Positions 53,581 through 63,200 of a stretch of DNA of 64,000 nt are shown here, one piece after another; positions within the stretch are counted from its first letter, which is position 1, and each line of letters starts with the position of its first letter. A model generated the notes under the pieces. The model saw only the letters and a program-made list of their open reading frames with translations, was not told the DNA's origin and made no database searches. The DNA is from Littorina saxatilis (taxonomy: Eukaryota; Mollusca; Gastropoda; Littorinimorpha; Littorinidae), in NCBI RefSeq assembly GCF_037325665.1, contig NC_090258.1, positions 38,584,108-38,648,107 of the forward strand. Direction: 5' to 3'. Both the position numbers and the translations under genes were made by a program.

Positions 53581-56500
53581 CATGCTAAAAGCATCAATGG
53601 CTATCGCAGCCGGGTCAGGCCTATACGCCACATACCTCGCCATCTGGGTGTTCAGTCTGGAAGCAAAAAGATCAATTTTAGGGCACACAGCTAGTGGCAG
53701 CGCAGTACTATCCAGCTTCCATTCAGCATCCATATTGATGTGCCGTGATTCACGATCTGCAACCACATTCTCCTTTCCTGGAATATGAGCTGCACTGATC
53801 CAGACATCATTCTGAATGCACCAGGACCAAATGTCAAAGGTTACTTAATTACAGTCATCTGAATGACTTGTCCCCATGTTTTGGATACAAAACACAGCAG
53901 TTGTATTATCCAGCATTAACCTCCAGGGCCGGACCAAATGAGTTGTAAGGGGGGGGTTCCTCCTTTTTTGGGGGGGCAAATCAGCGAAGTGGCAAAGCCA
54001 CAAGCGCGCAGGCGCGTGAACTAGGGGGGTCCGGGGGCATGCTCCCCTGGAAAATTTTTGAAAAACGGTTAAAATCTGTGCAATCTGGTGCATTCTGGGC
54101 CTTGTTTTGAGGGTTAAGAGCAGCATTGTTTTGGTGCTAAAACTAGTAAAAAAACAACAACACTCAAAGCAAGGTACATGCTTTTTCCAGGGGTGGGGTT
54201 CCGGAACCCCTGGAACCCCCCCCCCCCCTGGGTCCGGCCCTGACCTCACGTGTTTGTTCTGTATTTTCCCTTTGAAACACTGTAATGCCAACAATGCTGC
54301 TTTCAGTTCCAGAACATTGATGTGAGCCTGTGATTCAGTAGGCAGCCACTGGCCCCCTGAAGGTACCCCTTCACACTGACATCCCCAGCCAGTCAGACTG
54401 GCATCAGATGTGATCACAATGTCAGGCTCACTGGGTAAAATGTCATTGAAAGCATGCATCACATTATCCACCCACCAAGACAGTTCCTTTTTACTGTAAG
54501 GTGACAGTTCCATTTTCTGATCAAAATCACCTCTGTTCTCTTTCAATGCCCTGGTTTTTTCTTTTTCTATGTGGCGGTAATGCAGTGCCCCATATTTTAC
54601 TGCCACAAAACTTGCCACCATCTTCCCGATGACCTGCGCTACATCCCTGATCTTGACGTTTTGTTTACGCAACAACACTGCACAGCAATCTTTCAAACTA
54701 TCAGCTCTTGTGTTAGTCTGACAGACATACACTCTGAGTTAATAATTACACCCAAGTATTGTAACTGCTTGGAAGGCTGAAATTCTGATTTTTTGGGGTG
54801 CACGACAAACCCTGGTTTCTGAAACATAGACACTGTGTCAAGAACATTTGCTGCACACTCTTGTGCTGAATTTCCCAAGAGCAAAGAATCGTCTAGGAAA
54901 GACGATGATATGTGGCCTTTCTGTCTTAGACTGGCAAACACCGGCTTGAGGATCGAGCTTCGTGAACAGTGAGTCTAGGTGCCAATGCCAGACCATTAAT
55001 GGAAGAGCATTATATTCATAGACCTGCCCCATCCACGCAAATCTGAGCAGTTTGCGGTAGTCTGAACGAATGGGTACAGTATTATTATTATTATTATTAT
55101 GAACATTTGTGCGCCTAATCTAAATATAGCCCTAGGCGCTTACAAAATATAAAATACATAGTGAACATTATACGAAACACAAATCGACAAGGACTCATAC
55201 ACTCACAGACAGGCGCACAGCGAGAACGCGACGCACTCACTCATACCAACTACAGGCACATGCATTCTAGACGGAAAAACAGTCGTAAATAAATAAATAA
55301 AGTATTGGATACATAAAGTTTGTTGAGAGAAGAAGAATAGAGCTGGAAAGGGAAGAAGAAGGAGAAAGAAAGAGACAGATCAAGGACCAGCAGGAGAGGG
55401 TGATGTGTGGTCATTAACGGACTAGTGAGGGAAGAGGTGTGTTTTGAGTGAGGTTTTGAATGATTGCATAGATGTGGAGTGCCTGAGTGAATGCGGGAGT
55501 TGGTTCCAGATGGATGGGGCCTGGTAGGAGAAGGTGCGCTGGCCATATGTTTTGGTGCGTGCTGATGGTATCCTAAAAAGGCGGGTGTCTGCGGAGGATC
55601 TTAGGGAGCGAGAGGGGGAGTAGACATCAAGAAGGTCAGAAAGATAGCTAGGGGACGATAGATCAAAGTTTCTGAAGCAGAGTGTGGAGATCTTGAACTG
55701 AATCCTCTGTTGAACAGGCAGCCAGTGTAGGGTTTGAAGAAGAGGGGTGATGTGGTCATGCTTGGAAGAACGAAAGATGAGGCGGGCGGCATGATTCTGA
55801 ACACGCTGAAGCTTTTCGATGATGTAGTTGGGAGAGCCAGATAGAATGGAATTGCAATAATCGAGTCGGGATAGGACAAAGGCGCAGAGCAGAGTTTTAG
55901 TGGCATCCTCAGTGAGGAGATGACGGATGGAGGAGATGCGGCGGATTTCAAAGAAGCAAGTGCGACAGACATTGGCAACATGCTGATGGAAGGACAGGGA
56001 CTGGTCAAGAGTGACACCTAGGTTGCGGACAGCAGGAGAAAGAGCAATAGAAGAACCATTGAGATCGACAGACGAGGGAAGAGAAGGATGATTGAGATGT
56101 TTTTTAGGAGAGACAAGAATCATTTCGGTTTTCTCCTCATTAAGCTTCAGCTTATTCAGGTCCATCCACGCCTTGAGGTCGGTGATACAAGACTGGGTGG
56201 AGGCAATGAGGCGAGGGAGGTCGGAGATAGGTCCAGAGAGATAGAGTTGGTTGTCGTCGGAGAAGCTGTGGTGAGAGAGAAAGTGGTGAGCGGCAATTGA
56301 AGGGATGGGTTGGGTGTAAAGGACGAACAAAATAGGCCCCAGGACGGAGCCCTGGGGCACACCGTACTGTAGAGGAGAAGCAGAAGAAGATAGGCCGTTC
56401 ACAGAGACAGACTGGTAGCGATCGGTGAGATAGGACTGAAACCAAGAAAGGACAGACTGAGAAATGCCAAAAGAGTTTTGAAGGCGGGACAAGAGCACGG

Positions 56501-57862
56501 CATGATCAATAGTGTCAAATGCCGCGCTCAGGTCCAGCAGAGAGAGAAGGCAGACGTCGTTGTTGTCGAGTGCAGTCAGTATGTCGTTGCTAATTTTCAG
56601 TAGAGCGGTTTCCGTCGAGTGTCCAGAGCGATAGGCAGATTGATTGCAGTAGAGAAGGTGGTTGGCTTCAAGATGGTCCAAAAGCTGGGAGAGTACGATT
56701 TTTTCTGTTATTTTGGAGAGAAATGAGAGATTAGACACTGGTCTGTAGTTCTTCAGATTTTCAGGATCCAAGGAAGGTTTCTTGAGAAGAGGTCGGAGGA
56801 TAGCGGATTTGAAAATGGCAGGAAAGGACCCAGATGAGAGAGAGGCGTTGATGACGGAGGTGAAATGCGGGAGGAGAGTATCTAGACAGTGAGTGAGGAT
56901 AGAGGCGGGAAGGGGGTCAAGTTCGCATGTTTTGATGCCGGCGTGCATGATAGTTTTTCTGACTGTGCTTTCGGTAACAGGCTGAAATGAGGAGAAGGCA
57001 GGGCCAGAATAGGAGGGGTTAGGGATGGGGGACTGGGTGGGGGGGAGAGCGTCAAGAGACTGGCGGAGTGTGGAAATCTTGCTGGCAAAGAAGTCGGAGA
57101 AAGCCTGAGGAAGACGAGAAGAAAGAATCTCAGAGGGAAGTGGAGACGAGTCAGATTTACCAAGAAGAGTGTTAGTGATGTCGTACAACTGTTTTGAAGA
57201 AGAGCATGCGAGTATTTTGACATTGTAAAATGCAGTCTTGGCTGCGTGAACGATGCTAGTGACTGCTTTGTTGGCAACTTGAAAAATCTGCTTATGAACA
57301 GTCAGGCCTGATTTCAACCATTGTCTCTCTGCTCTACGTCTCTCACGCTTGGCATCTTGCCATTGATGCTTTTAGTATAGTAGTCTTTCAGGTCAACTGA
57401 GGCCATGAAGCAGTCTTTGCTGATCAGAGATAATGCCACCCTCAAAGTTTCCATCTTGAAATGATGGTAAGTGACCTGCGTGTTCAATCTCTTCAGATTC
57501 AATATCATTCTGTTTGAACCATCCTTCTTTTTCCTGGTAAACACAGGGGAGAGAACTTTCCCTGGTGCATGAGTGCATGGTGAAATAACCTTCTTCTTCA
57601 ACAAATTTGTAATTTCTGCATCTACAATCTGACTATCCTGTGCATTTAACTTTGGTCCTGAATGTGAACAAAGACTTGACAACGTGTCCAAGGGACAATC
57701 AAATTGAATCTTAGCACCTGTCACAGTACTCAGAATGTCTGAACCTGAAGTTATCTCACACCATGCTTTTGCAAAATTCTGAATCCTGCCTGCTTCGAAA
57801 ATTAAAACCTTTGCCATCGCTTGTTCAATCGTTAGAATCAAATTGTCCTGATAGTCACTCAC
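53575..57862 (-). CDS. DIRS reverse transcriptase-RNase H part (fossil, interrupted)
   Basis: Reverse transcriptase pieces lie on both sides of the nested LINE: F-T-R-K-K-K-D-G-S-N-R-M-I-L-N-L-K right of it, and S-S-F-L-D-D-S-L-L-L-G (active site) left of it. RNase H follows with V-I-T-S-D-A-S-L-T-G-W-G and I-N-V-L-E-L-K-A-A-L. A MITE lies in the RNase H part. Broken, age moderate. Confidence 0.75.
53924..54242. mobile_element. 319-bp MITE with 5-bp target duplication
   Basis: The terminal inverted repeats are CAGGGCCGGACC at left and its complement GGTCCGGCCCTG at right. The duplication ACCTC lies at 53919-53923 and 54243-54247. The start CAGGGCCGG is hAT-like, but typical hAT duplications are 8 bp, so the superfamily is open. 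It contains long G and C runs. It is inserted in the DIRS RNase H part. Confidence 0.85.
55083..57373 (-). mobile_element. CR1/L2-type LINE, 5' truncated, nested in DIRS
   Basis: AGTAT lies at both edges (55078-55082, 57374-57378). The minus-strand 3' end has GGCGCACAAATGTTCATAAT followed by an (ATA)n tail, common in mollusc CR1/L2 elements. The 5' end starts inside the linker between endonuclease and reverse transcriptase, so the endonuclease is absent. Confidence 0.9.
55422..57317 (-). pseudogene. LINE ORF2 (reverse transcriptase), long open frame
   Basis: 631 residues: a linker with L-P-Q-A-F-S-D-F-F-A-S-K-I; reverse transcriptase blocks P-L-L-K-K-P-S-L-D-P-E-N-L-K-N-Y-R-P-V-S, Q-S-A-Y-R-S-G-H-S-T-E-T-A-L, L-L-D-L-S-A-A-F-D-T-I-D-H, Y-G-V-P-Q-G-S-V-L-G-P-I-L-F and the active-site block F-S-D-D-N-Q-L-Y; then the CR1/L2 C-terminal region (L-H-W-L-P-V-Q-Q-R-I, S-I-W-N-Q-L-P). 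The usual active site is Y/F-A-D-D-T, so Ser and Asn are substitutions beside the two catalytic Asp. Upstream, at about 57330, one base appears lost relative to the frame (Q-D-A-K-R-E ... R-A-E-R-Q-W). With no endonuclease it is a dead copy, yet recently open. Confidence 0.88.
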
Positions 57863-57929
57863 CTGTATTACTGGTTTTGAGCCATGAGCGTGGTAGCTAG
57901 GAGCTCTGATTGCTTTTGGGTCTGAATTG

Positions 57930-59179
57930 TCACTTCTGCGCTTGGCCCCTGTACGAGTTGAAAGGAGGCCTGTGACTGTGGAACCCTCTGCTGTGGCCTA
58001 AAAAAGCCCCCTTGCGTCCGCTGTCATAAGAGCGAAAGTTCCCTGAATGGCTGAAAGATCTCTTCTCCGGAGCTTCATCCGCTCCCATTTTCTCAGTCTC
58101 CTTTGCCTCTTTCAAGGTGGAGGCGAAATTATCACCAAACAGCCACCCTGTTATTGGCACTGAGTCGTCGAAGATTCTAGACAGGTTTTTGTTCACATGT
58201 GGTCGCAGAGCAAACCTTCTGCGCATGCTCAGCTCTTTGTTTACATGCCCCAGTAGGCCAATCGCGTCCGTGCAGTGGCGGAATTCCTCATCTGAATGAA
58301 ATGCCGTTTTCTCTTGAAGCAGTAAGTCTGCAGCGCGCGAAACTGCTACCGCTGCTTTGCACACGGCACGCTGCGTGTGTGACAACTTCAGGTCACTTTT
58401 CCTCGCACCCACAGACATCTGCGCCCAAACTTCACGATTTACCTTTGGCACTCCCAAGTCTGGGCAATTTGCCGGCCGATTGTACGTTTCAAACCGTTTC
58501 TTTAGAACTTCGTCAGCAAGCTTAGATGTAAATCTTCCATTCACGACTTTTGCCAAGCCGTCAAACAGTTTGGAACCAACCGGTTCATCCAGTCCACGTA
58601 TTCTTTTTCAATGTCTTCAAGAACTTTGTTTTTGGTTTCGGAATTGATAACATTTTCCGGTGTTTTTGACTTGATAGACATGACCAACCGGTCCTCTTCG
58701 TCATCCAAATGGTCAATTTGACCTTCTTCACGATCTAAGTCGTCGGCCGTGCTACAAGTCGACGCGGTCGCCTCTACGCGCGCACGCTTGTGTGCAGGCT
58801 CTTGCTGCGTGCTTGACAATTCATGTTCTGGGGCCGCGGCTTGATCAAGCTTCGAGCGGAAAGAGGCCATTTCATCGTCCAACGCATCAAAACGCGAACT
58901 CCATTTGGTGTCCATCCGCTCTATAAAAGCCATCATGTTGTCCAAAACACTGGAGGATGGATCTTTCGTTTTCTTTGGCTTGTCTTTTACTTTCTTTGGC
59001 TTGTCTTTAACATCTGAAGTGTCAGCCAACAATTGTAGTTCCTCTGCATCAGAAACAGACATGGCGGCAAGTCTGAAAGCTCGGCCGGTCTGTAGATGCT
59101 CAACTGAACTGCACAGTACGTCTTGAGTAACGGCCAACTGAAAGGGCCTGAGCAAGTATAACTCTGTAATTATACACAC
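57930..59179 (-). CDS. DIRS gag region (fossil)
   Basis: Two frames. The upstream one (59179-58541) has acidic and Lys-rich stretches (K-V-K-D-K-P-K-K-T-K-D) and a helix with D-A-L-D-D-E-M-A-S-F-R. The downstream one (58556-57930) has A-D-E-V-L-K-K-R-F-E-T-Y-N-R-P-A-N and ends Arg/Ser/Gly-rich (Y-D-S-G-R-K-G-A-F). This fits gag-like proteins of DIRS elements. Age moderate. Confidence 0.6.
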
Positions 59180-59367
59180 AATTTTTTCTGAAAACTTACA
59201 GAATTAACACGAATGTCAATCCCCTGTAATCCAGTCACTAGCACAAAAAATTGATGAGAGTAAAACCGAAGCGTCTATCCACTGGCTTGTTCCGACATCA
59301 ACTGGCTGGTTTCCCGCGCATTGCATCTCATGTGATTGGTTCTGACCAATCGCTATGCGAGTAATAA

Positions 59368-59590
59368 TTTGTAATTTTAAGAGTAAGAATGTTTAAAACC
59401 TGTGTGAAACTCATCAGTTCAACTAAATAGAACTTTTTTTTTTACTTGGCTGGGGAATTTGGTCAAGGAGAATGTACACATCAATATGTTTTCAGTGTCT
59501 GAATAAAGTGGTATAAGAAATGCTGCAAAATTAATTTAGATTATATGAGAAAGTCTGGTAAAAGTGTGCATCTAGATTTGTTTTGAGCCT
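59368..59590 (+). repeat. Repeat R3, end of copy A and copy B
   Basis: AATTTGTAATTTTAAGAGTA to TTCAACTAAATAGAAC is the continuation of copy A. Copy B (about 59440-59590) repeats TTTGGTCAAGGAGAATGTAC to CATCTAGATTTGTTTTGAG. Confidence 0.85.
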
Positions 59591-59717
59591 ATGTTGGGCG
59601 GGGGCAGGCATAATGTTGGCGTCATAGGTGACATGAGAAGCGAGTCCGCCAGTTGGAAAATGAGTTGCAAAATATGTTCACTTTATATACACATTTCACA
59701 CAAAAACAGGAAACAAA

Positions 59718-60090
59718 ACGAATTAACAATGGTAATGTTACTTCAATGTAAGACACCAAAATTGCAAGCGAGTGTGAGCTACTAGTACATGTACTCGCAA
59801 AAGATTGTGGATTAGGTTGTCAGAGGAGCAATTAAGTTTTGAAAATAGCATCAAGCATAAATAGAATTTTTTTTTGGTACTTGGTTGAGGAATTTGGTCA
59901 AGGAGAATGTACACAACAATATGTTTTGAGTGTCTAAATAAAGTGGTAGAAATGCAGCAAAATTAATTTAGATTATATGAGAAAGTCTGGTAAAAGTGTG
60001 CGTCTAGATTTGTTTTGAGGGGACAATTTGTAATTTTAAGAGTAAGAATTAAAATGTTTAAAACCTGTGTGAAACTTCAGTTCAACTACA
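59718..60090 (+). repeat. Repeat R3, copy C (without SINE or DIRS insertion)
   Basis: It runs CGAATTAACAATGGTAATGT to TTCAACTACAATG without interruption. It has the sequences that flank both the SINE at 51375 and the DIRS element at 51958, so it serves as an empty-site reference. Confidence 0.88.
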
Positions 60091-60166
60091 ATGTTGGAAA
60101 CAATAACGGTTAGTATCTATGAAAAGATGTAGGAGTACATGTTTTAGATGTGATGATTGAATAAGT

Positions 60167-60597
60167 TTACTTTTTTACAACTCTGCTGAGCGTATTTGTT
60201 CTGATGTCCGCTTCGAATGTAATAGGCAGAGCCTTAATGATCTGCTGAAGCAACTCGTCATTTCTTGTGGTGATGGGTTGTTCTGCGAGCAAAACTTTCA
60301 AGTTGTCCTCAAACACGATCACGTGTTTACCATCGGAGAGCTTCAGTGATGCTCTTGCTGATGTTTCTGTGGACGAGGTTCCAGCACAGTTGGGACAATG
60401 TTCCTCTTTGGTACTTTTTTTGATGACATGCTGTGAACAAATAAGAGAACCCCTCTTAAGTGCAATGCATATGTTGTTAAAGGCACAGTACACCTCCCAT
60501 AAACCATCACATATACAGTTAGGCTTTTACACACAGTACAAACACCTTTGGATTTGAACGGGAACATTCTGGCTGCTTTCTGTCGAGAGCGAGACAT
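60167..60597 (-). CDS. Possible small zinc-ribbon gene, two exons
   Basis: Exon 1 may run 60597-60517 (M-S-R-S-R-Q-K-A-A-R ... V-C-T-V-C-K-S-L-T), with donor GTATAT and an acceptor CACAG at about 60431. Exon 2 would run 60430-60167 (H-V-I-K-K-S-T-K-E-E-H-C-P-N-C-A-G ... stop after V-V-K-K). Joined, the two Cys pairs (C-x2-C and C-x2-C, 15 apart) form a zinc-ribbon pattern, followed by V-I-V-F-E-D-N-L-K-V-L-L, which recalls an OB-fold strand. The product would be about 114 residues. The splice model is a guess, and the gene could be part of an unknown element. No homologue is recognised with confidence. Confidence 0.3.
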
Positions 60598-60934
60598 TTT
60601 GAAAGAATTTATTTTGCTGGACCGTCTTATCTACAATCAGGCCTTTTAACGCTAGAACTAACTTTTAAAATCTAAATAATAGATTAACAGCTTGTAACAC
60701 AAACATTCTTAAATCATAAAAGATTTATTTTTTTATCCAGACAAGATCAGTACAATCCAAGGTACAATCCAAAGTTTTGAAAGTTTTATGACAAGACTAA
60801 CAACCATGCTAAACAAATATCCCCCATCATGCTAAAGGGAGATAATCAATGAAACACAAGCCTTATGATCAGTCAAGTTCAATTTTACTGGACTGATAAA
60901 TCAATATAGGTAAAGGTTTTGGCATAAAATGGGC

Positions 60935-61340
60935 ACGGATTGGCGGAAGATAAGCATGGCTAAGGGGGGGTAACTGCTTTATTGTAAAATTCCATCCCTC
61001 CAAAAGCTGGGCCTGGTTTAACTGGCAACAACGGGTCTGAGATCCACTGCAAACCTTCATTTGCCCCTGAGTCAGCATGGTCGGGGTGTGAAACCATTAC
61101 CATGTGCTTGCTTTCTGGCACCCATGCTGCTGTTTTGCGGGGCTTTGCTACCAGCCCCAGGCCTCAGATCTGGAGGGAGCAGGGTCCCGAACCGGCCACG
61201 GGATATCCCATGGTTACGCTTGCCACATCCCGTGGTTCGCTTGGGCTCACCTGTGGACCCTGCGTAAGTCCGGTAACAATTTACCAAAATACAGCCGAAT
61301 GCAGTGTCCCCCTTTACCATGCTTATCTCCGCCAATCCGT
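60935..61340. repeat. Inverted repeat pair downstream of the SGNH-like gene
   Basis: ACGGATTGGCGGAAGATAAG (60935) pairs with CTTATCTCCGCCAATCCGT (about 61322) across about 25 bp with one extra base. The interior carries an AATAAA on the minus strand near 60980. It may be the terminal repeat of an element or a large hairpin in the 3' end of the SGNH-like transcript. Confidence 0.65.
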
Positions 61341-61360
61341 ATACTAGGCACTTCTAACGT

Positions 61361-61896
61361 CTAATTTAAGACAATGTTATCAAGTTGCTGCTCTAAGTTT
61401 TCTTTGAAGAGTTCGTTTCCCCTATGGTTGAGGTGGACACCATCAGGGAGGAGGCAGTCCATGCCAATGTTCTGGTGGTATATGACTTTGCTGTCTCCTT
61501 CAGGATTCGGCCCCTGGCCCTCCGATTGAGCCTTCGGCGCAAGTTTTCCGCGCCTTGCAGGGTGTGGGCATGTCGCCATGCCAAGCGGGGTAGCATGTCC
61601 GACCACACCAATATCGCCGCCGGATAATACGCCCTGATGAAACAAACAAGTTCATCAAGCTCCTGTAGCCACTGTTTTTGGTCCACCCGGGCGATGTCGT
61701 TCGCGCCCACATGCAGGACCAGGTAGTGCGGTGGGGTTCCTCGGATGGTGCTGAGCAGCTTGTTGTGGGCCTGGGGAAACCCAAGGCCTGGCTGCCCCGC
61801 GAGCAGTACCGGCAATGGTGATCGCAGGTCTTGCCGCGACCTGTCCAGGTGTTGTTGCAGCCTGGTGATTAGGCTGGAGCCCACCAACATGATTCC
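61361..61896 (-). pseudogene. SGNH-hydrolase-like gene, second locus
   Basis: It opens at about 61890 with M-L-V-G-S-S-L-I-T-R-L (nucleophile-Ser block), then G-Q-P-G-L-G-F, V-L-H-V-G-A-N-D-I-A-R (Gly/Asn blocks) and V-W-S-D-M-L-P-R-L-A-W. After a frame change near 61500 it continues L-L-P-D-G-V-H-L-N-H-R-G-N-E-L-F (Asp-x-x-His). All four SGNH blocks are visible, split over two frames, so one slip has broken it unless a short intron is used. An acceptor-like TTTCAG lies just upstream (about 61897). Its sequence differs from the SGNH relic at 12.9/31.2 kb. Similar domains occur next to tyrosine recombinases in animal mobile elements. Confidence 0.6.
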
Positions 61897-61980
61897 TGAA
61901 ACTTATATGAAACATTTTTAAGGACCTCCTTTAATGTATATGAAAGTCGATTCACTACCCAACTACTGTTGTCGCCAGAA

Positions 61981-62420
61981 AGCCTTCCCTGTTGCGGAGG
62001 TGTAAACCAATCCGCCCGGGCCACAAGCGCCCTGGCCCTCAAGCAAAAACATTTACCCCTGACTAGAACACGCATTCCCTGTGGCGGAGGTGTAAGCCAA
62101 TCCGCCCAGGCCACATGCAAAATTATTTACCTGACTAGAACACATGTCCTGCGGCGGAGGTGTAAACCAATCCGCCCAGGCCACATGCAAAATTATTTAC
62201 CTGACTAGAACACATTCCCTGTGGCGGAGGTGTAAACCAATCCGCCAAAGCCACGAGAAAAATTGCTTACCTGACTAGAACACATTCCCTGTGGTGGAGG
62301 TGTAAACCAATCCGCCCAGGCCACAAGAACAGTTATTTACCTGACTAGAACACATTCCCCGTGGCGGAGGTGTAAACCAATCCGCCCAGGCCACAAGAAA
62401 CATTATTTACCTGACTAGAA
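61981..62420. repeat. 70-bp tandem repeat, about six units, each with a hairpin
   Basis: The unit runs CACATTCCCTGTGGCGGAGG, TGTAAACCAATCCGCCCAGG, CCACAAGAA..., TTATTTACCTGACTAGAA. The first unit is longer (about 90 bp). Within each unit GTGGCGGA pairs with TCCGCC plus GCCAC. On the minus strand each unit holds CAG-GTAAATAA, a good splice-donor match. It lies upstream of the SGNH-like gene. Confidence 0.92.
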
Positions 62421-62930
62421 GCTCCCATGGGGTCGCCTTCACGCGGCGGGAGTGTTTCCACTAAGCTACCCCACCCCTTTACTTCTCTTCTTTTGTCTTA
62501 TTTCTGCCTTACCAGTCCTTTCACCTATATTTCCTTCCAAAAAACTCTCCCTACTATTCCCTGCAGTTTTCTAATTCCTTTCTTGTCTTATTTCTACCTG
62601 ACTGGATCCGTCACCTTTATTTCACTTCCCAAAAGTCTTCTTTTCCACATCCTTATTTCTCTGTGGTCTTCTTAAGACCCAGCGTGTTTGCCGTGCGCTG
62701 CGACCTGTACCGGTTTGGGCTGGTGACCTGATGATTGAGGGGTTTACTTAGTTGCGACTTTGTAGCGCCAACACATCATTTTGGCCCAGTCTTTATCTAA
62801 GACAGGAGGTTGAAAAAGGCTTACCCGCTTCAATCAATCGGCTGGTCAAGTCTGGGTATATGTCTTGAGCATATTGCATCGGACCTTTGGCTAAAGGAGC
62901 AAGCGGCGGTAGGAGGGGGCGGCGGTAGTC
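62421..62930 (+). other. Non-coding; probably includes the 5' region of the LINE
   Basis: A CT-rich tract (62455-62660) with a partial internal repeat (CTTGTCTTATTTCT twice), then GTGACCTGATGATTGAGG. No gene seen. Confidence 0.45.
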
Positions 62931-62936
62931 GGGACA

Positions 62937-63037
62937 AACACTATGCCAAGTTGTTACCTAATCCGTTTCCGCTTGGAAAGAGTTGACGAACATTATGCCA
63001 AGTTGTTACCTAACCCGTTTCCGCTTGGAAAGAGTTA
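62937..63037 (+). repeat. Two 53-bp tandem units upstream of LINE ORF1
   Basis: CATTATGCCAAGTTGTTACC and CCGTTTCCGCTTGGAAAGAG repeat twice with few changes. Tandem 5' units are known as promoter monomers in some LINEs, and this could be such a case. Confidence 0.85.
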
Positions 63038-63200
63038 AATCTCCTATTACAGATAGATACCATATGTTTCCTCTTATCGCTGCGTATATCCATCTGTATC
63101 CTTGGCGCTCTGGAGTTGGATAACCGCTCCACCTAAGCGTCCCCTTGTTGGGCTCCGTGGTGGGTGGGGATCAGATGCGACGAAGATAAAGGCCCCAAAC

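Larger units (their letters stand above)
51958..59367 (-). mobile_element. DIRS-like retrotransposon with nested insertions (fossil)
   Basis: Family: DIRS order. Parts on the minus strand: gag region (about 59179-57930), reverse transcriptase and RNase H (about 57862-53575), tyrosine recombinase (about 53580-52331). The ends carry related inverted sequences: ATTATTACTCGCATAGCGAT at about 52228 and its complement at about 59368, and GCAATGCGCGGGAAACCAGC at about 52044 inverted at about 59310. The limits come from repeat R3, which lies on both sides and is uninterrupted at 60013-60045. A LINE (55083-57373) and a MITE (53924-54242) are nested. It is broken in several places. Its age is moderate: older than its LINE and MITE. 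Confidence 0.82.
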
